Assembly (NCBI RefSeq): GCF_025567405.1
Contig: NZ_JAOQKJ010000005.1
Location: 62,001 to 126,000, forward strand
Source: Suilimivivens aceti
Lineage (GTDB): Bacteria > Bacillota > Clostridia > Lachnospirales > Lachnospiraceae
Direction of reading: 5' to 3'
DNA length: 64,000 nt
The position numbers and the translations under genes were made by a program. Below are positions 41,997 to 50,136 of the stretch, in pieces (position 1 is the stretch's first letter; the number at the start of each line of letters is the position of its first letter). The notes under the pieces are model-generated. The model ran no database searches, was not told where the DNA came from, and saw only the letters and a list, made by a program, of their open reading frames with translations.

Positions 41997-43364
41997 ATGT
42001 TTCAAAAGGTACGAATCCGTCTTACCCTGCTCTGCAGCGGCATCATCACCCTGCTGATCATCATCATGTCATTTCTGTATCTCCGTATTTCAGAAAATAA
42101 CCTCTACCGGAACCAGTTTTATTCCTTCCAGAATGACAGCAACACCATCATCATCAATCTGGAGCAGCAGTCTGTCATCACCATGGAATGGCTTTCCAAA
42201 ATGGAGGCCCAGGGAAACTATCAGTTTTATCTGCTGGATAACGGACATCCCTTTCTTTATAATACACTGCATGATACGGCTCCTGCAGAAAACCGGGCTG
42301 CTTCTTCATCAGATGGCAATACTTCTGTGTCCAAAAGCAAGACATCTTCTGCTCTTTCTGACATCTTTGGAGAGGCGTGGACGTATTATGAAAGCACGCT
42401 GCCCCAGGATTCTTCTCTGGAAGAGGCATCCTCTCTGTCTCCCTATACGGCATGGCACCGGACCTTTTCCTTCACAGATTCCGGGAAAAATGATTACTTC
42501 TGCACATTGATCACGCTGGAGCGGAACACCTCACAGCTTCAGATCATGATCCTTTCTTCTCTGGCCGGTCTTGAAAAACAGATCCGGGAACAACGCTTTC
42601 TTTTCCTACTGATCGACTCCTTCACCGTGGCTTTGCTCTTCCTGTTTTCCTTTTTCTTCACCGGAAAACTCCTTGCCCCCATTGAAGAGAGCCGGAAAAA
42701 GCAGCTTTCCTTTGTGGCTGCAGCTTCCCACGAGCTGCGTACCCCTCTTTCCGTGATCCTTTCCAGTCTGGAATGCTGTCATCAGGCCTCTCCGGATGAA
42801 GTCGCGGGCTTTCTTGCTACGATTGAAAAACAGGCAGCCCTGATGAAAAGTCTTGTCAATGACCTGCTCACCCTGTCTGCCTCAGACAGCGGGCAACTTG
42901 TACTTTCCAGAAGCACTGCCGAACTGGACACTCTGCTGCTTGATACCTTCGAAGCTTTTGAGCCGCTTGCCGCCAGAAAATCGATCACCATGTCTGTTTC
43001 CCTCCCGGAAGAAGCGCTTACGCCTTATTCCTGCGATGAAATGCGCATCCGGCAGGTACTCTCGATTCTCATTCAGAATGCCATCAGCTATACTCCGGCA
43101 GGCGGACATATCCACCTTGCTCTTTCTGTCAGAAATCATCAGTATCTTTTCTCTGTGGCCGATAACGGTCCTGGCATTGCCGATGCTGACAAAGAACATA
43201 TTTTTGAGCGCTTTTACCGGGCTGAAAAATCCCGGAATACCAAAGGCCATTTCGGTCTTGGGCTTTCGATCGCCTGTGAAATCGTAACTGCACACCACGG
43301 ACACCTTTGGGTTACTGACACAAATGGCGGCGGGAGTACGTTTTTTATAGGTCTTCCCTGTTGA
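41997..43364 (+). CDS. Sensor histidine kinase
   Basis: A 455-aa membrane kinase: TM1 at about residues 8-27, an extracellular domain of about 170 residues rich in Ser, TM2 at about 198-220, then HisKA with ASHELRTPLSVIL (phospho-His) and HATPase with IQNAISYTPAGG, VADNGPGIADAD, IFERFYRAEKS and GHFGLGLSIA. Forms a two-component pair with the gene just upstream. The signal is unknown, but divergence from a binding-protein operon suggests it controls that operon. Confidence 0.93.
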   Translation: MFQKVRIRLTLLCSGIITLLIIIMSFLYLRISENNLYRNQFYSFQNDSNTIIINLEQQSVITMEWLSKMEAQGNYQFYLLDNGHPFLYNTLHDTAPAENRAASSSDGNTSVSKSKTSSALSDIFGEAWTYYESTLPQDSSLEEASSLSPYTAWHRTFSFTDSGKNDYFCTLITLERNTSQLQIMILSSLAGLEKQIREQRFLFLLIDSFTVALLFLFSFFFTGKLLAPIEESRKKQLSFVAAASHELRTPLSVILSSLECCHQASPDEVAGFLATIEKQAALMKSLVNDLLTLSASDSGQLVLSRSTAELDTLLLDTFEAFEPLAARKSITMSVSLPEEALTPYSCDEMRIRQVLSILIQNAISYTPAGGHIHLALSVRNHQYLFSVADNGPGIADADKEHIFERFYRAEKSRNTKGHFGLGLSIACEIVTAHHGHLWVTDTNGGGSTFFIGLPC

Positions 43365-43487
43365 AATTTCATATGTTTTCCTTTATAATATTGAAAATAT
43401 TATCTGCTGTTACAATGCTTTTTTACGGTTTCAGAACGTACTCCATCACACAGCAGAAAGCAGTACACCCGGAGGTAGACCTACATC

Positions 43488-44890
43488 ATGAACAGATTCA
43501 GACAACTTGCAGCAAAAATGGCCACTATTTTACTGACTACAGTGCCCTTGCTTACAGCAGCAGTTCCCCTTTCCGCACAGGCTGCAGAAGATATCTTATC
43601 TGACAGGCTGGAATTACGAATATGTCTATGCTTCTTTTTCAGAATGTTATACCATGCTGGCTAATGGAGAAATCGATCTGTTCGGTAACGTTTCCTACAC
43701 TCCTGAGCGGGCAGAGCTCTTTAATTTTTCTTCCTATCCTCAGGGAAAAGATACCTACTGGCTGTATGTAAATAAAAATCAGTCCTCTCTGGCTGATGGT
43801 GATGTTGATGCCATTGTGGCGCCGGACCTTGCCACAGACTATGACTATCTCGCTATCTCCAGTATCGGCTACAGTGAATTCTATTGATATCCGTACCCCG
43901 ATGAATGCAATTATCGGTTTCACTGATATCACCCTGAAAAATGAGCCGGCTCCTGAAGTAAAAAGTTATCTTGAAAAAGTTAAACAGAGCTCTGACTATC
44001 TGCTATCCCTGATCAATGATGTACTGGACATCAGCCGTATCGAGAGTGGAAATATCTCCTATGATCCGGAACCGGTCAATATTACTGCCGTTACAGACTC
44101 TGTACTGGATATCACCCACGGCTTTACTATCAACCGTGATCTGCAACTTATCGTACACCGGGATGAACCGGAAACCCATTATGTGTTGGCTGACGAAGTA
44201 AGGCTTCGTGAGATCCTGATCAATATCATAAGCAATGCCGTAAAATTCACCCATGATGGTGGACGCATTACTTTTGAAACCTTCCGTAAACCCGGAACTG
44301 CCCCGGACAATATCATATTCGGATACCGTATTTCTGATACCGGCCTTGGCATGGCTATTACCAAACGATATGTGGAACTGATGGGCGGTACCATTACCGT
44401 AGAAAGCACTAAGGGCAAAGGTACAACCTTCACCGTGGAGCTTCCTTTAACTCTAGCAGACCCTATTGAAAAAAGGAAAGCGTATACGGCTCCTGTCCAG
44501 AAAAGAACAACTGATCTTCACGTACTCATGGCAGAAGACAATGATCTGAATGCTGAAATCGCAACTATGCTGCTGGAAGATGAAGGTATGCATGTGACAA
44601 GGGCAGCAGACGGCTGTGAGGTAGTGAAAATGTTTAAAAGTCATCCTGCCAGTACCTATGATGTGATATTAATGGACATTATGATGCCCAGGATGAACGG
44701 TTATGAAGCAACACAGGCGATCCGTAACATGAACCGTCCTGATGCAGGGAAGGTACAGATCGTTGCCATGACGGCCAATGCCTTTGCAGAAGATGTTGTG
44801 AAATGTAAAGAGGCCGGGATGGACAGCCATCTGCCGAAGCCCTTTAAGGCTGATCAACTGATAGCATCCATCATCGCCCCTAAAAATTAG
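43488..44890 (+). pseudogene. Decayed hybrid sensor kinase (SBP_bac_3-HisKA-HATPase-REC)
   Basis: A GGAGGT and ATG at 43488 open a signal peptide (MNRFRQLAAKMATILL...). After about 40 codons the frame is lost; the +1 frame carries part of an SBP_bac_3 sensor domain (NGEIDLFGNVSYTPERAELF) to 43887. Another frame change leads to HisKA (RTPMNAIIGFTDI), HATPase (LREILINIISNAVKFTHDGG), and a complete receiver domain (YDVILMDIMMPRMNG, SHLPKPFKADQL). The expected SHDIRTP reads SIDIRTP, so the phospho-His is lost. In the HATPase part, DTGLGMAITK joins two motifs that should be far apart. Several deletions between short repeats explain this. Confidence 0.85.
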
Positions 44891-44921
44891 AATATTATAT
44901 TAATCTAAGTATAAAAAAGGG

Positions 44922-45731
44922 TTACAGCTGCTCAATAAATGCCTGCGCAAGCTGAATCCATACCGTAGTTTCCGGCTGCAGATTCTCCTCACAGGAGCAG
45001 GTGAACCGGTTTCCAAGTCCAAGACCATGAGCCCCCTTCGGGAATATATGTAACTCTACCGGAACCTTTGCCTTGCAGAGTGCAGTTGCAAATAACATAG
45101 AGTTTTCCACAGGAACCAGTCCGTCCGTAAAGGTATGCCACAGAAATGTGGGTGGTGTATCTTTGGTAACCTGATTTTCCAGAGACATTTTCGCTGAAAG
45201 TGTCTCTTCTTTATTTCCAAGAAGTGCACGGAAGGAATCCCTGTGTGCAAATTCTCCGGAAGTGATCACCGGATAGCTGAGGATCAGACCGTTTGGTTTT
45301 AACAGACTTTCATCCCCGCCAGCCACTTCATTTACCAGAAATTCACTGTTCCAGAAGCAGCCAAGACTGGCTGCCAGATGTCCTCCTGCTGAGGATCCCT
45401 GCACCAGAATTTTATTCGGGTCAATATGCCACTCTTTCACGTGCTTACGGATCGTTACCATGGCGCTTGCCAGCTCCAGAAGTGCAGCCGGATATCTCGC
45501 CGGTGCCACACTGTAATTCAGAACCGCCGCATGGTATCCCATGGCATTGAACTGCATGGCAATAGGCTCTCCTTCCCGTACGGATATATTTTCATAACCG
45601 CCGCCCGGGCAGATCAGTACAAGCGGCCGCTCCGTGAAAACATAACAGTCCTCATAGTCCAGAATATAAGTGGTCAGCGTGGGAGTCCCAATACTGCCTT
45701 CTACTGTCATATCGATTGTTTCGTGTATCAT
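44922..45731 (-). CDS. Alpha/beta hydrolase, acetyl-esterase-like
   Basis: A 269-aa cytoplasmic hydrolase. LICPGGGYENIS gives the oxyanion-hole motif (HGGG-like PGGG), VQGSSAGGHLAASLG the nucleophile elbow (GxSxG), then an Asp in FTDGLVPVENS and His in FPKGAHGLGLG. This matches acetyl xylan/carbohydrate esterases of the BD-FAE kind. It lies beside GH31 and GH3 genes, which supports a role in removing acetyl groups from imported oligosaccharides. No signal peptide. Confidence 0.85.
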   Translation of the reverse strand: MIHETIDMTVEGSIGTPTLTTYILDYEDCYVFTERPLVLICPGGGYENISVREGEPIAMQFNAMGYHAAVLNYSVAPARYPAALLELASAMVTIRKHVKEWHIDPNKILVQGSSAGGHLAASLGCFWNSEFLVNEVAGGDESLLKPNGLILSYPVITSGEFAHRDSFRALLGNKEETLSAKMSLENQVTKDTPPTFLWHTFTDGLVPVENSMLFATALCKAKVPVELHIFPKGAHGLGLGNRFTCSCEENLQPETTVWIQLAQAFIEQL

Positions 45732-45816
45732 GTGATTCTCCTTTTCTTTTATTCCCTGTCAGATCATGAATCTTCCATTCACGATCCGGATTCTTTTTGA
45801 ATATGCAGGGCAATCA

Positions 45817-45840
45817 GGAAAAGCTGCCCTGCGGCAGCTT
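45817..45840 (-). terminator. Terminator after GH31 gene
   Basis: Perfect AAGCTGCC / GGCAGCTT stem with a 4-base loop and TTTTCC on the minus strand, about 70 bases beyond the GH31 stop. Confidence 0.7.
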
Positions 45841-45908
45841 CCCCCAAAAACCATATTCTTTATTTATTCTGCATCACTGTCTCATCATTCCTGCCTGTGC
45901 AGACTCCT

Positions 45909-48251
45909 TTAGAAAGTAACAGTCAGATCTGCATTTCCGGAAAGGGAAATGACAGTGTCCTTCTTATCAATCTTTACTTCACCCTGTGAAACAGAGATTG
46001 CGATCACATTTACCAGTCTGATCCTGTAAACCTTGTCACTCTTTACTGCGATCTGGATCTGATTGCCGTCTCTCTTTGCTGTCATGGCGATCTCCTCTGT
46101 CTTATCCATGCCATAAACGGCCGCCTCTGCACTCTTTCCATCCTTCAGTGCATAGAGACGAAGCTCTGCATCATCACCATAATCATAATCCGGCTTGTCA
46201 TCATGTGCGCCCATTGCTACAATGGAGTTTTCCTTTACCATAAGCGGAATGCTCAGGTAATCACACTTCTCTGTAAACCAGCCGCAGCCTTCCTTCTCTT
46301 CTCCTGTAAAGAAGTCTGTCCAGGTTCCCTTCGGCAGATAATACTCTGCAAGGCTCTGGTCATTAAAGACTGGCGCTACTAACAGGTTATCACCCAGCAT
46401 ATACTGCTTATCTACATAATGACAGGTCTTATCCTCTGTAAATTCCAGCACCATACTTCTCATGGTAGGAATACCGCTTATAGAAGTTTCGATCGCTGTC
46501 TTGTACAGATAAGGCATCAGGCTTGCCTTTAATCTGGTGAAGAATCTTACAACATCTACTGCCTCATCATCATAAACCCACGGTACTCTGTAGGAAGAGC
46601 TTCCATGAAGTCTTGAGTGGGAAGAAAGAAGTCCGAATGCTACCCAGCGCTTGTAAACATCAGCGGTAGAGGTATTCTCGAATCCTCCGATATCATGTGC
46701 CCAGAAGCCGAATCCGCTCATCAGCAGAGACAGGCCGCCACGAAGGCTTTCTTCCATGGATTCATAATCTGACCAGCAGTCACCGCCCCAGTGTACCGGG
46801 AACTTCTGACCGCCAACAGTTGCAGAACGTGCGAAGAGAACAGCCTGTCCTTTTCCTCTCTTACGCTCCAGCAGCTCATAAACACATTTATTGTAAAGGT
46901 AGGTATAGTAGTTGTGCATCTTCTTCGGGTCAGAGCCATCGAAGTAAACAACATCCTCAGTAGGGATTCTCTCACCAAAGTCTGTCTTAAAGCAGTCAAC
47001 ACCCATATCAAGCAGTACTTCCAGCTTATCCTGATACCACTTGTAAGCGTCAGGATTAGTGAAGTCAACAAGTGCCATACCCGGCTGCCACATATCCCAC
47101 TGCCATACTCTGCCATTGGTTCTCTTAATGAAATAACCCTTCTCCATACCTTCATCGAAGATATCAGATTCCTGGCCAATGTAGCTGTTGATCCATACAC
47201 AGATATTCAGACCTTTGTCCTTGATTCTCTTTAACAGTCCTGCAGGATCAGGGAATACTCTGCTGTCCCATACGAAATCGCTCCAGTGGAACTCCTTCAT
47301 CCAGAAGCAGTCAAAGTGGAAGGTTCGTAACGGAATGCCACGATCCAGCATACCATCAATAAAGCTCATAACTGTTGCTTCATCATAATTGGTAGTAAAG
47401 GATGTTGACAGCCACAGTCCGAACGTCCAGGGAGCCGGAAGGGAAGGCTTACCTGTCAGATCTGTATATCTGGTCAGTACTTCCTTCATGGTAGGTCCAT
47501 TGATCAGGAAATAATCCAGATAACCGCCCTCTACGGAAAACTCTGTTCTGGTCACCATCTCGGTCGCTACCTCGAAGGATACCTTTTCAGAATGATTTAC
47601 CAGTACGCCATATCCCTTATTTGTAAGATAAAAAGGAATATTCTTATAGGACTGCTCTGTGCTGGTGCCTCCATCAGCATTCCAGATATCCACGCTCTGT
47701 CCGTTCTTTACAAAGGGAGTGAATCTCTCACCCATACCATATACAAGCTCTCCGACAGATAAGGAAAGCATCTGTCTCATATAAGTTTCTTCGCTGTCTG
47801 TATAATTATAAGCAAGTCCCTTGAAATCTGTCTTCATCAGTGCCAGGTCACGTCCTGCACTTCTGGTGATCATCTCACCATTTCTGTAGTAAGTCATGGA
47901 CCAGCTCTTCTTGGTGATCACAAGTGTAAGCTCACCGCTTGCAATGCTGATCTCTTCCTCACTGTCCTTAACGTCAAGGGGCAGCGCTTCGTTCAGCTCC
48001 AGCTCGAAGGAAGGTGTATCTACAACCTCTCCCTTATAATGATAAGTCCGGACTCTTAAAATTTCCGGTGCAGGAGATGTGATCTCCAGTGTCAGATTTA
48101 CGCCCCCCAGAGTATCTCCTCTTGTAACAATATGAGTAGTTGGAGCACAGATTGTAACCTTTTTCTCTTCAATCTTTGTGAAATAAGCTTCTGCAGGAGC
48201 AAAGCAGCTGCATCCTTCCTTTTGTAACCAGCATCCATTACTGAATTTCAT
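45909..48251 (-). CDS. Glycoside hydrolase family 31 (YicI-like alpha-xylosidase/glucosidase)
   Basis: A 780-aa cytoplasmic enzyme; ATG at 48251 preferred because the upstream in-frame ATG lies inside the Shine-Dalgarno region. The catalytic nucleophile motif CFKTDFGERIPTED near residue 410 has the KTDFGE form of YicI-type alpha-xylosidases. Other family marks are PPWTFGLWLSTSF (here PAPWTFGLWLS), FHFDCFWMKEFHW and WGGDCWSDYESM with WAHDIGGFE. No signal peptide, so substrate must be imported. Alpha-xylosidase is the best call; alpha-glucosidase is possible. Confidence 0.9.
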   Translation of the reverse strand: MKFSNGCWLQKEGCSCFAPAEAYFTKIEEKKVTICAPTTHIVTRGDTLGGVNLTLEITSPAPEILRVRTYHYKGEVVDTPSFELELNEALPLDVKDSEEEISIASGELTLVITKKSWSMTYYRNGEMITRSAGRDLALMKTDFKGLAYNYTDSEETYMRQMLSLSVGELVYGMGERFTPFVKNGQSVDIWNADGGTSTEQSYKNIPFYLTNKGYGVLVNHSEKVSFEVATEMVTRTEFSVEGGYLDYFLINGPTMKEVLTRYTDLTGKPSLPAPWTFGLWLSTSFTTNYDEATVMSFIDGMLDRGIPLRTFHFDCFWMKEFHWSDFVWDSRVFPDPAGLLKRIKDKGLNICVWINSYIGQESDIFDEGMEKGYFIKRTNGRVWQWDMWQPGMALVDFTNPDAYKWYQDKLEVLLDMGVDCFKTDFGERIPTEDVVYFDGSDPKKMHNYYTYLYNKCVYELLERKRGKGQAVLFARSATVGGQKFPVHWGGDCWSDYESMEESLRGGLSLLMSGFGFWAHDIGGFENTSTADVYKRWVAFGLLSSHSRLHGSSSYRVPWVYDDEAVDVVRFFTRLKASLMPYLYKTAIETSISGIPTMRSMVLEFTEDKTCHYVDKQYMLGDNLLVAPVFNDQSLAEYYLPKGTWTDFFTGEEKEGCGWFTEKCDYLSIPLMVKENSIVAMGAHDDKPDYDYGDDAELRLYALKDGKSAEAAVYGMDKTEEIAMTAKRDGNQIQIAVKSDKVYRIRLVNVIAISVSQGEVKIDKKDTVISLSGNADLTVTF

Positions 48252-48456
48252 GTTTTTACCCATTCCTTTCTGAAAAAATAGATTCTTTTCCTCTGACAGG
48301 CAATTCCGTCCTTCCCTCAGAGGTCTCTCTGTAATGATAGAATATAACTATTTTATTGCTGATTCTTTAATTATCTTCTACTTTTCTAACACTATCTTGA
48401 CATTTTCGTTCAAAACAGCAAAAATGAAGGTAATCTTTTTTAAAGGAGAACCACCT

Positions 48457-49392
48457 ATGGAGCCAGGATCCGTTCTTTCCAAACAACAATATGAAGAAAA
48501 AATCAGCCATACCACCGCCGATCTTCCCTTTGCCCTGCACAGACTTTCCTATCCGGCCGGTGCGGACATTCTCTTTTACCAGCACTGGCACAAAGAGTTT
48601 GAATTCATTATGGTTACCGGAGGCTGCCTGGAGCTTACCGTAGAAAGCAGAACCCATATCCTGCAGTCAGGAGAAGGTGCTTTTATCAATGCCTCCTTCA
48701 GCCACAGTGGAAGAAGCGCCTGTTCACAGTCCTGCTCCTTCACCGCACTGGATTTTTCCTATGAGCTTCTGGACGAAAACCCTCACAGCCACTTTTCCCG
48801 GAAATATATCAATCCTGTGCTGGAAGGATATCTTCTTTTCCCGGAAGCAATTCATCTGTCAGGGAATACCCTGCTCCTTTGCAAGGCTGCTTCCTGGCAG
48901 TCCAAACTACTGTTTACATTAAGAGAAATCGAAAGCTGCCAAGATGACACTCTTTCCAAAAGAGAGCTCTTTCTGAAGTCCCGGATCTACCTGCTTTGGG
49001 AGCTTTTGTTCCAACAGGCACAGCCAGACGGTTCTGGGAACCGCCAGGAACGCCATAACAGAGAACGGCTGTCTCCTGTGCTTTCTTATATCCGGGAACA
49101 TTTTTCAGAAGAAATTTCCCTTGCGCAGCTTGCCAATATCGCAGCCCTGAGCGAAGGACGGTTCTGCCGGATCTTCAGGGAAACCATGAACCAGACCCCA
49201 TTCCAGTACATCATGCACTATCGGGTCATGCAGAGCTGCAGCCTCCTGACAGAAACTGATCTTCCCATTGGTGAGATCGCCCTGCGCTCCGGCTTTAACA
49301 ATATCAGCTACTATAACAAAACCTTCCTGAAACAGATCGGCTGTACACCGAGGCACTACCGGACCTATACTGTTTTCGGAACCTCTGGCTGA
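48457..49392 (+). CDS. AraC-family regulator with cupin sensor domain
   Basis: A 311-aa regulator. ATG at 48457 follows AAAGGAGAA; the frame upstream is spurious. Residues 30-110 form a cupin (HWHKEFEFIMVTGG, SGEGAFINASFSHSG), a usual sugar-sensing fold. Residues 205-305 hold two AraC-type HTH motifs (ISLAQLANIAALSEGRFCRI and IGEIALRSGFNNISYYNKTF). Divergent from the GH31 gene, which it probably regulates. Confidence 0.9.
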   Translation: MEPGSVLSKQQYEEKISHTTADLPFALHRLSYPAGADILFYQHWHKEFEFIMVTGGCLELTVESRTHILQSGEGAFINASFSHSGRSACSQSCSFTALDFSYELLDENPHSHFSRKYINPVLEGYLLFPEAIHLSGNTLLLCKAASWQSKLLFTLREIESCQDDTLSKRELFLKSRIYLLWELLFQQAQPDGSGNRQERHNRERLSPVLSYIREHFSEEISLAQLANIAALSEGRFCRIFRETMNQTPFQYIMHYRVMQSCSLLTETDLPIGEIALRSGFNNISYYNKTFLKQIGCTPRHYRTYTVFGTSG

Positions 49393-49430
49393 TCCTGCCT
49401 CCCACGGCAGCCTGCTAAAGCGCACCACAG

Positions 49431-49461
49431 AAAAAGCTGCAGGATATCCTACAGCTTTTTC
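49431..49461. terminator. Bidirectional terminator between AraC and HAD genes
   Basis: AAAAAGCTGCAGGATATCC pairs with GGATATCCTACAGCTTTTT (nearly palindromic) between the convergent genes; it overlaps the last codons of the HAD gene. Confidence 0.8.
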
Positions 49462-50135
49462 AATAGATCCGGTAATTCTCTTAAATCTGTTATTTCGTAA
49501 TCCGGGATGATCCCTGTCCCGTTCTCCTCCCCCTCCTTGTGGAACCAGATCGTTCTGACACCGGCATTGATCCCGCCAAGGATATCTGATGTCAGGCTGT
49601 CCCCTATCACCACTGCTTCATTCCTGTCAAAATCCGGAATCCTTTCAAAGCATCTGTCAAAATATTCCTTCGATGGCTTATTGACTCCGATCTCCTCAGA
49701 AATAAAAACATCTTCTACATAGTCCCGGATGCCTGCACTTGCGATCCGTCCCTTCTGCACATGGGCCGTTCCATTGGTCATAATATAAATCTGATATTCC
49801 CCTGAAAGCTTCTGCAGAAGCTCCTCCGCATAGTCCATGAAGTAATGCCCCTCTCCAAGAAATCCTTCATACAGGCGGGCCGCTTCCTCTGCCTCCCGGT
49901 CAATTCCAAATTCTTCGAATAAAAGCAGAAAACGGCGTTTCTTTACCGCTTCACGGTCAAGCTCTCCCTTTTCCAGCAGCTTCCACTGTGCCAGATTGAT
50001 CTTATTATACCGGTCCAGCATATAATCTGTCGGCTCTAGGGAAAGGGCACTGAGCGCCTTCGTCAGTGCAAGCCTTTCCGCCTTATCAAAATCAAGCAGC
50101 GTATTATCCAGGTCAAACAGTAGTTTACGTAACAT
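49449..50135 (-). CDS. HAD hydrolase, YjjG-like noncanonical nucleotide phosphatase
   Basis: A 228-aa HAD-superfamily phosphatase: motif I LLFDLDNTLLDFDKAE, motif II IYIMTNGTAHVQKG, motif III region NKPSKEYFDRCF and motif IV VVIGDSLTSDILGGINAG. The long C1 cap and the motif wording match YjjG, which dephosphorylates unusual nucleotides. ATG at 50135 is used; another ATG at 50156 overlaps the GH3 stop. It starts 2 bases after that stop, so they share a transcript. Confidence 0.88.
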   Translation of the reverse strand: MLRKLLFDLDNTLLDFDKAERLALTKALSALSLEPTDYMLDRYNKINLAQWKLLEKGELDREAVKKRRFLLLFEEFGIDREAEEAARLYEGFLGEGHYFMDYAEELLQKLSGEYQIYIMTNGTAHVQKGRIASAGIRDYVEDVFISEEIGVNKPSKEYFDRCFERIPDFDRNEAVVIGDSLTSDILGGINAGVRTIWFHKEGEENGTGIIPDYEITDLRELPDLLKKL

Positions 50136-50136
50136 A

